NCBI GenBank assembly: GCA_965178525.1 | Contig: CBCXVS010000048.1 | Span: 1-32,059 of the forward strand | Length of the DNA: 32,059 nucleotides | Direction: 5' to 3' | Origin: CBCXVS01 sp965178525 | GTDB taxonomy: Bacteria; Tectomicrobia; Entotheonellia; Entotheonellales; Entotheonellaceae | Shown here: piece after piece, positions 1 to 8,951 of the stretch | Layout of the letters: every line of letters begins with the position of its first letter | How positions within the stretch are numbered: position 1 is the stretch's first letter | The notes under the pieces: model-generated | What the model was told of the DNA's origin: nothing | Seen by the model: the letters and a program-made list of their open reading frames with translations, nothing else | The model's database searches: none | Position numbers and translations under genes: made by a program

Positions 1-196
1 GGCGGTACCAGGCTTGTACGGTCTGGCGTGCCGGAATATCGTAATACGTATTTTCGATTTCGACGGCACGAAAGTGTCGGGCATAGGTTGCCAGGTACTC
101 CGCTGGCGGCATATCGTGCGGATAGAGTTTGCCGGCCCAGTCGCGGTGGGACCAACCGCTGGCGCCGAGATAGAAGACGCGATTCTCAGATGGCAT
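1..196 (-). CDS. DUF72 (YecE-like) family protein, N-terminal part, cut by the window edge
   Basis: The first 65 codons of a gene that runs off the left edge. After the start the protein has a GASGWSHRDWAGKLYP stretch, then YLATYARHFRAVEIENTYY and a DIPARQTVQAW stretch. These match the N-terminal signature of DUF72 TIM-barrel proteins (G-S-G-W-S, FYP, Y-x-F-x-x-V-E-N-T-F/Y, P at the next strand). The family's biochemical role is not established. The ATG at 196-194 overlaps the end of the upstream PolX-like gene (TGA at 188-186) by 11 bp, so the two are probably translationally coupled and this gene is the last visible member of the repair gene train. An alternative ATG at 200 hits a stop after four codons and is excluded. 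No statement is possible about the C-terminus. Confidence 0.85.
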   Translation of the reverse strand, partial: MPSENRVFYLGASGWSHRDWAGKLYPHDMPPAEYLATYARHFRAVEIENTYYDIPARQTVQAWYR

Positions 197-1913
197 GCAT
201 CGTATCCCGATGGTGCAAACGCCGGAGCAAGTCCGGGTAGGGGAGAGCGTTGAGTAGTTGCCGAGGCTCCAGCCAGCCACGCCGTGCCACGTGCACGCCC
301 AAGCGCATGGTGCGCATTTCTTGCACGCTATGCGCATCGGAACCAAGACACAGCGTGATACCGAGATCTTTCGCCTGTCGGACGTAACGATCCTGCAGAT
401 CGAGACGCAGGACATGGCTATTGATCTCCAGGCAGGTGTGCGTATCAACCGCGGTTTCCAGGATGGCCTCCATATCGATGCTCGGCGTCTCGCGTCTGCC
501 GAGCATACGCCCGCCCGGGTGGGCGAGCACACTCACGAGTGGATGTTCCATGGCTCTGCATAGACGGCGCCTGAGGATGTTCCGTGGCGCCTTGCACCCG
601 GTGTGAATCGCGGCGATGACGATATCGAGATCGTTGAGAACGTCTTCGTCGAAATCCAGGTCGCCATTGGCGGTGAGTTCCACTTCGGCGCTTGCTAGAA
701 GGCGAAACGTCGGTGGAAACTGGGCATTGAGCTGCCGAATGGTGGTCATTTGCCGGCGCAGCTCTGCAGGTTTGAGTCCCTGCCCGGTGTCGGCGGAATA
801 CGTGTAGTCGCAAATCGCGACATACTGATAGCCCATACGCTGCGCTGCCAGGGCGATGTCTTCAAGACTGTGAGCGCCATTGCCCCAGTTGCTATGGACA
901 TGGAGATCGCCTAGGATGTCTTGAGATGTGACGATAGCCGGGAGCATTCCTGCAGACGCGGCTTCGATTTCCCCGGTATTTTCACGCAGTTCAGGGGCAA
1001 TGAAGGGCAGGCCGAGTCGATGATAGATCGCCTCCTCACTGCTCACCGGCAGGTCATGCGTATCGCCAAGCTGCGTCAGACCGTGTTCGCCCAGTTGTAA
1101 GCCGCGCTGCTGCGCCAGACGGCGTAGGGTCGTGATGTGGGCTGCAGAGCCGGTGTGGTGCAGGAGGGCCGAGGCGAACTGCGGCAGCGGTACGGCGACA
1201 AACGCGACTCGCAGTCCTTCGGATGTGAGAATAGTTGCCGACGTCGGTGTCGATGCCAGCACCTGCCGCACTTCGGGTTGCCGGGTACAGTTGTCGAGTA
1301 ACTGTGGGGGATCGGGTGACGCCATGACGATGTTCATATCCGCCACCATGTCGATACCGCGCCGAATACTGCCAGCAATGCTGATGTGTTCGACCAAGGG
1401 GAGGCGCTCGAGATTTTGCACCAACAGCTCAGCCCGTGGCAGTGCCATCCCCAGCAGCATGCGCTGCTGCTCTCGATGCCATACCTCCAGATCTTTCCCA
1501 AGCGCCACGAGCGTTGCCGCATCGAAAAAAAGGGCGCCTTCCTGGTGCAGCTGCCATAGGTGTTTCATCGACGTGACATCATGTTGACGCCACAACAGAC
1601 GCACTTGTTCGGTTGACAGGCTGGGCAGGTACAAGAGCGGTAATAAGCCTTCCGGCACCGTTGATTTCAGGTGCTCATGGTAACGGATATGACCCGTCTC
1701 GACCAATTCGGTAATTTCGCGGGCAAGCGTTTTGCCGATGCCGGGAATGTCTTCGAGGGTGCCTTGCTGGGCCATGGTGCGCAGGCTGGTGTGGAAGTGC
1801 TTGACCGTGCGCGCGGCGCGCCGGTAGGCGCGGATGCGAAATGGGTCCTCGCCTTGCATGTCGAGGAGACTGGCAATCTCCTGAAAAATGATGCCGATCT
1901 GCCGATTATCCAT
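186..1913 (-). CDS. PolX-family protein (DNA polymerase beta-like + PHP domain) with degraded catalytic residues
   Basis: About 575 residues, the normal length of bacterial PolX. The order is an N-terminal helix-hairpin-helix/8-kDa-like region (residues ~1-70, with DIPGIGKTLA), a palm/fingers nucleotidyltransferase core (~100-310) and a C-terminal PHP domain (~333-575). PolX enzymes fill gaps and have a PHP 3'-5' exonuclease. Here the palm motif is GSIRRGIDMVADMNIV: the first catalytic Asp is kept (D192), the second is Asn (N194). The third, normally in a V-D-L strand, is Ala (A237). In the PHP domain HxH is kept (H338, H340), but the SDG Asp is Asn (N345) and the His of TDH(S) is Tyr (Y370). 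Later motifs (AIHTG, AHPGGRMLGRR, GSDAHS) are intact. So the fold looks kept while polymerase chemistry is probably lost. The ATG at 1913 fits the family start and overlaps the upstream stop (ATGGATAA). An in-frame GTG at 1958 would add 15 residues. Confidence 0.88.
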   Translation of the reverse strand: MDNRQIGIIFQEIASLLDMQGEDPFRIRAYRRAARTVKHFHTSLRTMAQQGTLEDIPGIGKTLAREITELVETGHIRYHEHLKSTVPEGLLPLLYLPSLSTEQVRLLWRQHDVTSMKHLWQLHQEGALFFDAATLVALGKDLEVWHREQQRMLLGMALPRAELLVQNLERLPLVEHISIAGSIRRGIDMVADMNIVMASPDPPQLLDNCTRQPEVRQVLASTPTSATILTSEGLRVAFVAVPLPQFASALLHHTGSAAHITTLRRLAQQRGLQLGEHGLTQLGDTHDLPVSSEEAIYHRLGLPFIAPELRENTGEIEAASAGMLPAIVTSQDILGDLHVHSNWGNGAHSLEDIALAAQRMGYQYVAICDYTYSADTGQGLKPAELRRQMTTIRQLNAQFPPTFRLLASAEVELTANGDLDFDEDVLNDLDIVIAAIHTGCKAPRNILRRRLCRAMEHPLVSVLAHPGGRMLGRRETPSIDMEAILETAVDTHTCLEINSHVLRLDLQDRYVRQAKDLGITLCLGSDAHSVQEMRTMRLGVHVARRGWLEPRQLLNALPYPDLLRRLHHRDTMHAI

Positions 1914-4692
1914 ACGCGTCGGCGAATGTCCAGTTGATAGGTATGCTGTCGCTTTCACCCATGCGGTCGCGATACCGCAAGGCCCCTGTCGTCGTGCCGT
2001 AACGCACGAGTTCTCGAATGAGGTCGATATCCCGGCGGCACAGATTGATTAAACGCTCGGTATTGCCTTCTTGATACCATGTTACCGTTTGTAAACGGTC
2101 ATCAGGCCGGTCGATACCTAGGGTTTCCTGCACCAAGTGCCTGAGATTCAAACGATAACCGAGCGCCTGTTGTATATCGTCGAGCATAGCGCAGGTTGGA
2201 AGCGTTGGCAATGGAATGTCCGTATAGGGTTGCAAAACTTGGTAATCAAAGTCGCGTGTGTTGAAGCCTATGACCTGGTTGGCGTGGCACAGACTGGCAA
2301 ACAATTGCTCGACGGTCTCTTCCGTGTAGACACGGTAGGCGCTATCGGCCGTATCGTAGGTCATGGCCACGCCCAAACCGAGAAGATGTCTGTGTTGCCA
2401 CCCGCCGACGTCATCGGCGGCTTTTTGCGTCGTGAGACAGAGGTAGAGATGCTTGGGGGTATGATGACGCATCTGATCAGGCGTTGCGACCGTGACCCCG
2501 AGCATCTGTTGCAGGAGATTGATACCGGCCTCACGGTCTAAGCGATCGGTTTCTGTACACGTCTCGCAACGCACGGCCATGCAGTAATGGCACCCATGCC
2601 GGCAATCACATTGCTGTAATAGCATCAGGGCTGCACTGAAAACTTGTGTATGGGCCTGATAGATACTGGCGCTCATCCCATTGCCGCCCGCGTGGCTATC
2701 GGCCAGAACGGCTTCCAAGCCGGCATCCGCGTCCCCATCCGGGGTGTAGATGCCGCCGCGGCAATCATGCGGCTCGCTCTGAAATAGCAATGGGATCGCA
2801 GCAAGTATGGCATGGACCACGGTGTGAAATGCCGTGCGCATGCGGGCATGCCACGCTACAGACTGATGCGGAAAATCCAGCCAGATGCCTGATGTACGGA
2901 TATAGCGCTGTTTTCCTGACAACATATGCACGCTCTGCCGTGTATATGTCATGGCATTGAGTCGCTCAAATGCCTGCACGGCCTCGGTGTAATCGAGGAC
3001 GCCATAGCTCACCCGGTAGCTTGCGCGCATTATCGCCGCTTCCAGACGCTTGTTTGCAACGGTGGTATGAAGTCGAGAGCGGGTCAGGTCGGTTTCCTGA
3101 CTTGGTTGTACCATCACCCGATGGCGATCGTCATCAACCCGTTCCACGTGAAATATACGGCCATCATCGTGGATGTAATGGGCCCCCTCAAAACACTCGC
3201 GGAGGGCTCGATCGGGAGCCAGCCAGCCCAGGCGGCTGGTATCTTGACGATTGATGAGGGCGAACGGACGCTCCAGCCAACGTAGACGGATACGACGGTG
3301 CGGCCGGCGTTCGGTCGCGGTCCACTCCCGGGAAGCGGCGCGTCGCCTGATTTCCCGATTGGCGGCAAGTTGTCGCACAGGATGAGAAAGATTGTATATA
3401 CCTGCGTATCGCTCCCCACTTTTCAGCGCTAGTTCGGCCGCGGCACACAAGAGATGATGCTGGAGAACGTGAGAATTGTGCAATGCGATCGGGAATCCTT
3501 GTAGCCCAGACGTCTGATATGCGTCTGGATCATGTAGCAGATAGCGTTCAAGTGGGGTTGAGCCATCGAGAACGAGGATGCTCATGCTGGGGGTCGGACG
3601 ATGGCCCACAAACGCGAGCCATGTATGGAGTTGCGTTAGTGACGATGGTAGCCCTAGGCATACCATACTGCGAACGACGCCCGTCCGTATCACGCCAACC
3701 GGCGTTTCGCGAGGTAGTGTCACGACCGTCTCTTCGCCCCGGAGAAGATGCAACTCAACGTCCTGGTCCGCCTCCGCTGCCTCTGCGGAAGTCGTAGGAA
3801 ATGGGGAGAGAGGAGATGCGGTGAGGAGCACTGATGCGAGCTGCGCATCTCGGAGGCGCGACAAGATATCATTACCGGTTGATCTCACATCCCGTGTGGT
3901 ATGGATCAGCACCCGGTGTTGTTCTTGCGGACGCCAGGCCTCCCCCAAGATGGTGTGGCACGTCTGTCCGGTGAGGTTCCGCGCCACCTCCTCGGGATGC
4001 GCCACCGGGGGCGACGTCAGGAGATATTGCGGCTGTGAGCCATAGTGTAAGGCCAGCCGATGCAGGCGGCGGAGCAAGTGACATAAGTGCGTCGCCAGCG
4101 CGCCGGCACAGAGGTGCAGATCGGTCAGCACGACATAACGCAATGCCTGAAAGAGGGCGCGCCAGCCGCTATGATAGGCGAGAATGCCGGCATGCAACAT
4201 CTCGGGTGTCGTCAGGACCACATGGGGGAGCGTTTGCCGGATGGCCCGGCGTTGCGTTACCGGGGTATCGCCATCGTATATAGCTGCCGAGAGCTGCTGC
4301 TCCGGGGCGAGATGATCGTTCCAGGCCAGTAGGGTTTGCAACTGCGCCTGCTCACGATGCTTGTAGGGGAAGATGAAAAGGCTATAGCCACGGCGGTCGA
4401 TGCCGATGGATTGGAACATCGCCAATGAGCGCACCATATTGCGTCCACTTGGCGCGGCAAAGTAGAGATGTTGACCTTGCTGCAGGCGATCTAATGCCTG
4501 CCATTGCCCCTCCGTCAGCGACGTGATCGTCTGGGCTTGTAACATCTCGATGAGCCACGAGGGAAATCGGGCCGGTAATGCACGCGTTTCGTACGGTGCC
4601 GGCGGTAGCATAAAATGAGATCGGATCTCGCATGCAGGGGGGGGTGCATGCGTCAGCTGAGTGAGAAATTGGTCGATGGTCTGCATGCTCAC
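1906..4692 (-). CDS. MrfA/YprA-like superfamily 2 helicase fused to a MrfB/YprB-like DEDD exonuclease domain, both apparently inactive
   Basis: 928 residues. The overall layout is that of MrfA-type helicases (two RecA-like lobes, then a Cys-rich MZB/DUF1998 domain) followed by a C-terminal RNase H-fold exonuclease, proteins that are separate mrfA and mrfB products in Bacillus. Catalytic motifs are eroded. The Walker A position (~79-88, APSGRNMV) lacks GK(T/S). The DExH box is TDLH (190-193). SAT is TSP (~226-228). The QxxGRxGR region has become LAFVGHRP (~359-366). The zinc cluster is kept (C695, C697, C701, C704, also C709 and C712). In the exonuclease domain the FDLET motif reads LCLTT (Asp to C752, Glu to T754), whereas FDY (D816) and CRRD (D888) remain. 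The GTG at 4692 overlaps the sbcC stop (GTGA); an ATG lies at 4686. Probably a DNA-binding scaffold, but function is inferred. Confidence 0.8.
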   Translation of the reverse strand: MSMQTIDQFLTQLTHAPPPACEIRSHFMLPPAPYETRALPARFPSWLIEMLQAQTITSLTEGQWQALDRLQQGQHLYFAAPSGRNMVRSLAMFQSIGIDRRGYSLFIFPYKHREQAQLQTLLAWNDHLAPEQQLSAAIYDGDTPVTQRRAIRQTLPHVVLTTPEMLHAGILAYHSGWRALFQALRYVVLTDLHLCAGALATHLCHLLRRLHRLALHYGSQPQYLLTSPPVAHPEEVARNLTGQTCHTILGEAWRPQEQHRVLIHTTRDVRSTGNDILSRLRDAQLASVLLTASPLSPFPTTSAEAAEADQDVELHLLRGEETVVTLPRETPVGVIRTGVVRSMVCLGLPSSLTQLHTWLAFVGHRPTPSMSILVLDGSTPLERYLLHDPDAYQTSGLQGFPIALHNSHVLQHHLLCAAAELALKSGERYAGIYNLSHPVRQLAANREIRRRAASREWTATERRPHRRIRLRWLERPFALINRQDTSRLGWLAPDRALRECFEGAHYIHDDGRIFHVERVDDDRHRVMVQPSQETDLTRSRLHTTVANKRLEAAIMRASYRVSYGVLDYTEAVQAFERLNAMTYTRQSVHMLSGKQRYIRTSGIWLDFPHQSVAWHARMRTAFHTVVHAILAAIPLLFQSEPHDCRGGIYTPDGDADAGLEAVLADSHAGGNGMSASIYQAHTQVFSAALMLLQQCDCRHGCHYCMAVRCETCTETDRLDREAGINLLQQMLGVTVATPDQMRHHTPKHLYLCLTTQKAADDVGGWQHRHLLGLGVAMTYDTADSAYRVYTEETVEQLFASLCHANQVIGFNTRDFDYQVLQPYTDIPLPTLPTCAMLDDIQQALGYRLNLRHLVQETLGIDRPDDRLQTVTWYQEGNTERLINLCRRDIDLIRELVRYGTTTGALRYRDRMGESDSIPINWTFADAYG

Positions 4693-7600
4693 AGTACCTG
4701 ATAGAAGGAGCCCCGCAGCGGGTCTTTTTTCACCTCGATATGGGTATCAAAAGCGTTTTTCAACTCGCGCAGGTGGGTGATGACGATAATTTTGGCAAAA
4801 TCATCCCGAATGGCTTTGATGACCTCCACAAGGCGTTCCAGTCCCTGACTATCCTGGGTACCGAAACCTTCATCAATCACCAGAGTACGCAGGCGTGTGC
4901 CGGCCCGCCGCGCTAGCATTTTCGATAGCGCGATACGCAGGGCAAAATTGATCCGAAATGCTTCCCCGCCGGAGAAAAGTTCGTAATTCCGGGTGCCGAG
5001 CGTGTCGCTAATCTTGATGTCCAAGGTCTCGGCCACGCCTCCGGCGCGCGTGTCGCGTTGGGTCTCGAGCGTGAGATGCATGGCATTATCGGTGACGCGA
5101 GACAGGAGGCGATTCGCTTCGTCTTCCAATTCGGGAATGGCGTTTTCGATGATGATCGCTTGAATCCCGTTTTTGCCAAAGAGCTGTACCAGATCACCAT
5201 ACAAAGCACGTTCTTCAACGGCCTGGGTCTGCTGCAGCGTTTTTTCCTGCAATTCGGACTCGCGTTGGACGCAGTGTTCATACTGGGATTGGCTCCGCCC
5301 CAACGCCAGACGGGTTTCACCCTCACGCTGACGATGATGCTGCACTAGGGCTTCGGTGCGGGCGAGGTCAGCCCGAATCTGCTCCAGAGTGCCCAGACCC
5401 TGCATGAGCTGTTGCCGCTCCGCTTCCACGGCCGCGATATCGGTCTCGCAGCGCTGCTTCCGCGTTTCCAGTTCGTGCCAGGCCGCCCGTTCCTCCACAA
5501 CGTGCTGCCGTGCGGATTCGAGTTCAAGATATTGGCGTTCGGCGTGTTGATACTCCTGCAGCTGCTGGCGCAGGAGATGGTAGGCGGCAGGGTTGAAATC
5601 CAGGTGTCCGATGTGATCCGCCACCTCTTGCAGCTCTTGTTGTTCGGTCACGGCGAACTGCTGGCTTTGCAGCGTCTGCTCAAGTAGCGCCACCCGCTTG
5701 GCGAGATCCTGCTCCTTCTCAGTCAGACGCGCCTGCTCGACGTGTGCCTGCTCCAGGTGTTGATAATGCAATTCCGCGGTTGTCAACTCGGCCAGTGTTT
5801 GCTTGATGGCGTCGTGTTCCAGTTGGTCATAGGCGAGCTGGTCCAATTCCGCCGTCAATTGTTGCAGCTGATGCAAATCCTCACCCGCATACGCCCCCGA
5901 GGCCAACTGGTCACCAATCTGTTGGATGTGGTCAGCGACCGCGGTTAAACTCTCCCGCGCCCGCATGGCCTCATCCAAACTGACTTGCAGGGTGATATAC
6001 TGTTGTTCCAAAGTCTTCTGTTGTTCGACGTGTTGGTCCAGCTCGCGATATTCCATTCGCAGGCGTTGCCGTTGCTGCTGAAGCTGCTGCTGCTCGTGTT
6101 GCAATTCCCGTATGCGACCCTCATATCCGGCAATCTCCTGGGCCAGCTTTTGCAGCACCCGGCGTCGGTCCGCATCACTCAGCGTGCGCTCACAGAGCGG
6201 ACAATGGGCGCCAGCCGTGGCGAGAAGCTTACGTTTCTCCTGCTGTTGATCGATTTCGTGCTGCAGGGTCCGCAGCGTTTGCGGCAGGCCGGTTTCGAGC
6301 TGAACCTTCAGGGCGACCCCTTCCGTGCGCACTTCATCCAGCCGCTTCGCTTGTTTCTCGACGTGCGCCAACTGCTGCCGAACGTCTCCGATCTGGGTTT
6401 GCCAGATGGGAACTGGGGTCTCTTTCTGTTGCCATTCCTGCTGCCGCGCCGCCAGGGTACGTTGTTCCAGTTCCAGGTCATGCCGCTTCTTCTGGATTCG
6501 GCGTTCGACCTGAGTCTTGTCTTGCTCCAGGACGTATCGGCGCTGCAGGACTTTTGCCATGTGTGTGTCACGTTGCTTGGCAGTCTGTAGCGCCTCATAG
6601 TCAGCGGTGATGCGCGGCGCATCCTGTAAAATCAGGGTGCAGGATTCCACGGCCTTACGGGTATCGTCGAGACTCTGGCGGGCGCTGTGATACTCCAGCT
6701 CAAGGCGTTGCTGGGCCATCGTGACGGCATGTTGAAGGGTGGTCTGCCGTTGCTGCAGAGTTGCAAAGGTCTCGGCCTTGGTCCGTTCTTGCTGTTCCTG
6801 GTCTTTGAGACGTTGTAGGGTCTCGTAGCCGCTGACAATGCTGTTTTCTTGTTGCAGGATCGTCTCGTACGTGGCGAGACGGCGGCGCTGGGTGGCGAGT
6901 TGTTGATCGACATCGGCCCGCTCATGGCGCAACTGCTGCAGACGGCGTTCCATCTCCTGGGCGCGCTGACTCTGCAGGTCCAGGGCGTTTTGATCCTGGC
7001 GCAATGCTTCCAGACGTTGCTGCGCCGTATGGATCTCCATCTGCAACTGGGCCAACGTCTCTTGGTGGGTGGCGACGGCGGCGGCGAATTCGTCCTTGCG
7101 GCTGACCTCCTGGCGCAATTCTTCGAGGCGCTGCTGCAGGGTGGTGACCTCGTGATCCCGTGCGCCCCGATGCATTCGAGCTCGTGCCTCCAGCTCGTCA
7201 AACACCGCCAACCCCAGAATTTCCCCCAGGATGCGTTTGCGTTCTCCCGGCCGCCGTGTGGTGAATTCGTCCGCGCGTCCCTGCAGTACAAAGACGGAAT
7301 TGATAAACGTGTCATAATTCATGTGCAGCAACTGCACGATTTTCGCTTCCGTCTCTCGGATACTATTACCGCTGATCGATCTGAATTGGTCGCCCGAGGT
7401 ATCGAATCCTTGCAACTCCAGCGACGATTGCCCGGCTTTCGTGCGCAGGCTGCGCTTGCGGATGACGCGATACTGCGACGCTTCGAGATCGAAGACAAAC
7501 TCCACCTCAGCTTCGTCCTGGCCAAGACGCACGACATCATCCAAGTTTTTGGCTCGCGTCTGGCCCCAAAGGGCCCAGGTCATGGCGTCAAGCAGGGTCG

Positions 7601-7718
7601 ATTTGCCATGCCCGTTATCCCCGGTCATGCAGGCCGTGGTGATCTGGGAAAAGTCGAGTGGCGGCACCTCCTCCCCATAGCTCATGAAATTTCGGAGTCG
7701 TAAGCTCAGGGGAATCAT
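4689..7718 (-). CDS. sbcC: SbcC / Rad50-type nuclease-complex ATPase
   Basis: 1009 residues, normal for SbcC. It forms the ATPase and coiled-coil half of the SbcCD (Mre11-Rad50) complex, which opens and trims DNA ends and hairpins. An N-terminal ATPase lobe has Walker A GDNGHGKST (~33-41) and the Q-loop region with SVFVLQGRADEF. Long Gln/Glu/Leu-rich coiled coils follow (~190-480 and ~530-800), separated by a zinc hook CPLC at about 504-507. The C-terminal lobe has the ABC signature FSGGEAFRINFALR, Walker B LRTLVIDEGFGTQD and a D-loop/His switch ending in VITH. All key motifs are intact. The ATG at 7718 overlaps the sbcD stop by 4 bp (ATGA). The pair is flanked by HerA upstream and the degenerate helicase downstream. 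Confidence 0.96.
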   Translation of the reverse strand: MIPLSLRLRNFMSYGEEVPPLDFSQITTACMTGDNGHGKSTLLDAMTWALWGQTRAKNLDDVVRLGQDEAEVEFVFDLEASQYRVIRKRSLRTKAGQSSLELQGFDTSGDQFRSISGNSIRETEAKIVQLLHMNYDTFINSVFVLQGRADEFTTRRPGERKRILGEILGLAVFDELEARARMHRGARDHEVTTLQQRLEELRQEVSRKDEFAAAVATHQETLAQLQMEIHTAQQRLEALRQDQNALDLQSQRAQEMERRLQQLRHERADVDQQLATQRRRLATYETILQQENSIVSGYETLQRLKDQEQQERTKAETFATLQQRQTTLQHAVTMAQQRLELEYHSARQSLDDTRKAVESCTLILQDAPRITADYEALQTAKQRDTHMAKVLQRRYVLEQDKTQVERRIQKKRHDLELEQRTLAARQQEWQQKETPVPIWQTQIGDVRQQLAHVEKQAKRLDEVRTEGVALKVQLETGLPQTLRTLQHEIDQQQEKRKLLATAGAHCPLCERTLSDADRRRVLQKLAQEIAGYEGRIRELQHEQQQLQQQRQRLRMEYRELDQHVEQQKTLEQQYITLQVSLDEAMRARESLTAVADHIQQIGDQLASGAYAGEDLHQLQQLTAELDQLAYDQLEHDAIKQTLAELTTAELHYQHLEQAHVEQARLTEKEQDLAKRVALLEQTLQSQQFAVTEQQELQEVADHIGHLDFNPAAYHLLRQQLQEYQHAERQYLELESARQHVVEERAAWHELETRKQRCETDIAAVEAERQQLMQGLGTLEQIRADLARTEALVQHHRQREGETRLALGRSQSQYEHCVQRESELQEKTLQQTQAVEERALYGDLVQLFGKNGIQAIIIENAIPELEDEANRLLSRVTDNAMHLTLETQRDTRAGGVAETLDIKISDTLGTRNYELFSGGEAFRINFALRIALSKMLARRAGTRLRTLVIDEGFGTQDSQGLERLVEVIKAIRDDFAKIIVITHLRELKNAFDTHIEVKKDPLRGSFYQVL

Positions 7719-8950
7719 ACCGAAAATTCCTCCCGGATTTCCTGCAGCAGCAGTTGCGCCCGCTGCAGCAGGGCCTGCTGGCGCTCGGCGTAATCGGGGT
7801 TGTTGAGAATGTATCGCTCCAGGGCTTGCAGCGGCCCGAGGGTTTCGGTCAGTTCCGAATCGCGCGATCGCGGTGCGGCTTTGATTTCTTCCTTGACGAT
7901 CCCGGCGATGAGATAGGCGTCTTTCAAGCGTTCCCGGATCTGGCGTTCGTTGAGCAGATCACTGTGCTCAGCCGGCACCGTAATGATCACGCGAACCACG
8001 GCATCCGTAATGTCATGGCTGGCCAGCTCCTGCTCCAGAAGATGCAGCGGGTCGCCCTGTTGCGCGTCCAGGCGAAGGGTCACAAAATGCCGCGCCGGAA
8101 CCGGGATAAATTCATATGTCGTATTCCCTTTGCTCACCTCAGCCCAAACAAAACCCTTGTCTTCGCGCTCCTCGCCGAAATCGATGCGTTCGATACTGCC
8201 GGCGTACACCACCGGAGGTTGCTGCCCCTCATGTAGGTCTTGGTGGCGATGGATATGTCCCAGGGCGACGTAATCCCAGGCGGGATGCGTCAAGACGCTG
8301 AGGGGGATGATCGGGTCATGGCCCACCATCATGATACTCTGTTCTGAGCTCAGAATCGCATTGGTCACACTGCCATGTACGGTGAGGATGGCCGGCAGCG
8401 ACGTGTCCACAGCCTCGGCGAGCTGGCGGAAGACCGCTTCGGCCAGTTCGATCATGAGCTGGTTGACTTCCTCGAGAGGTTTGTCCTTGTGTTGATCCCG
8501 CGACAGAAAAAAGCTACGGGTCATGTAGGGGAAGCCAGCGACTTGCACGCGTCCACCCGGGGTGTCGAGAAAGTGCATGCCCGGTTTCGAAATCACGGTG
8601 ACGCCATCGAGCGACAAGGTGTCGAAAATCTCGACGGAGTGGGCTTTTCCCAATGTATTGGGCAGATCGTGATTGCCGATCAGAATGACCACGGGGATCT
8701 GACGTTCGACCAAACGCCGCACACACCGGGCAAACTCGCGCTGCCAGGAGGGATCCGGATCGCGATGTTTATAGATATCTCCGGCGAAGATGGCGAGATG
8801 GACGTCGTGTTCCAGCGCGTAGTCGATGGCATGGTGGGCCGAGCGGGAAAAATCCAAGAGGCGGCGATTGAGGCCGGTGGCGGGATCGAGCCGGCCGTAA
8901 TTCTCCATGCCAAAATGAATGTCAGCCAGATGCAGGAGGCGAAGGGCCAT
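7715..8950 (-). CDS. sbcD: SbcD / Mre11-type double-strand break nuclease subunit
   Basis: About 411 residues from the chosen start. It is the calcineurin-like metallophosphoesterase half of SbcCD, with Mn-dependent 3'-5' exonuclease and endonuclease activity. The five phosphoesterase motifs are visible in order: DIHFG, GDIYKH, GNHD, a His in TVHGSV, and GHIHRHQ. A C-terminal capping and SbcC-binding region follows. The start is placed at the ATG at 8950 (MALRLLHLADIHFG), where Mre11 proteins normally begin. It sits one base after the herA stop and has a GGAGA ribosome site about 11 nt upstream. An upstream in-frame start near 9049 would add 33 residues lying inside herA and unlike the family. 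All metal ligands appear present. Confidence 0.94.
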   Translation of the reverse strand: MALRLLHLADIHFGMENYGRLDPATGLNRRLLDFSRSAHHAIDYALEHDVHLAIFAGDIYKHRDPDPSWQREFARCVRRLVERQIPVVILIGNHDLPNTLGKAHSVEIFDTLSLDGVTVISKPGMHFLDTPGGRVQVAGFPYMTRSFFLSRDQHKDKPLEEVNQLMIELAEAVFRQLAEAVDTSLPAILTVHGSVTNAILSSEQSIMMVGHDPIIPLSVLTHPAWDYVALGHIHRHQDLHEGQQPPVVYAGSIERIDFGEEREDKGFVWAEVSKGNTTYEFIPVPARHFVTLRLDAQQGDPLHLLEQELASHDITDAVVRVIITVPAEHSDLLNERQIRERLKDAYLIAGIVKEEIKAAPRSRDSELTETLGPLQALERYILNNPDYAERQQALLQRAQLLLQEIREEFSV

Positions 8951-8951
8951 G

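Noticed and set aside
6849..7703. Plus-strand open frame of 284 codons
   Set aside because: Antisense to the strongly supported sbcC; its length follows from the codon bias of the Gln/Leu-rich coiled coil and it has no family motif.
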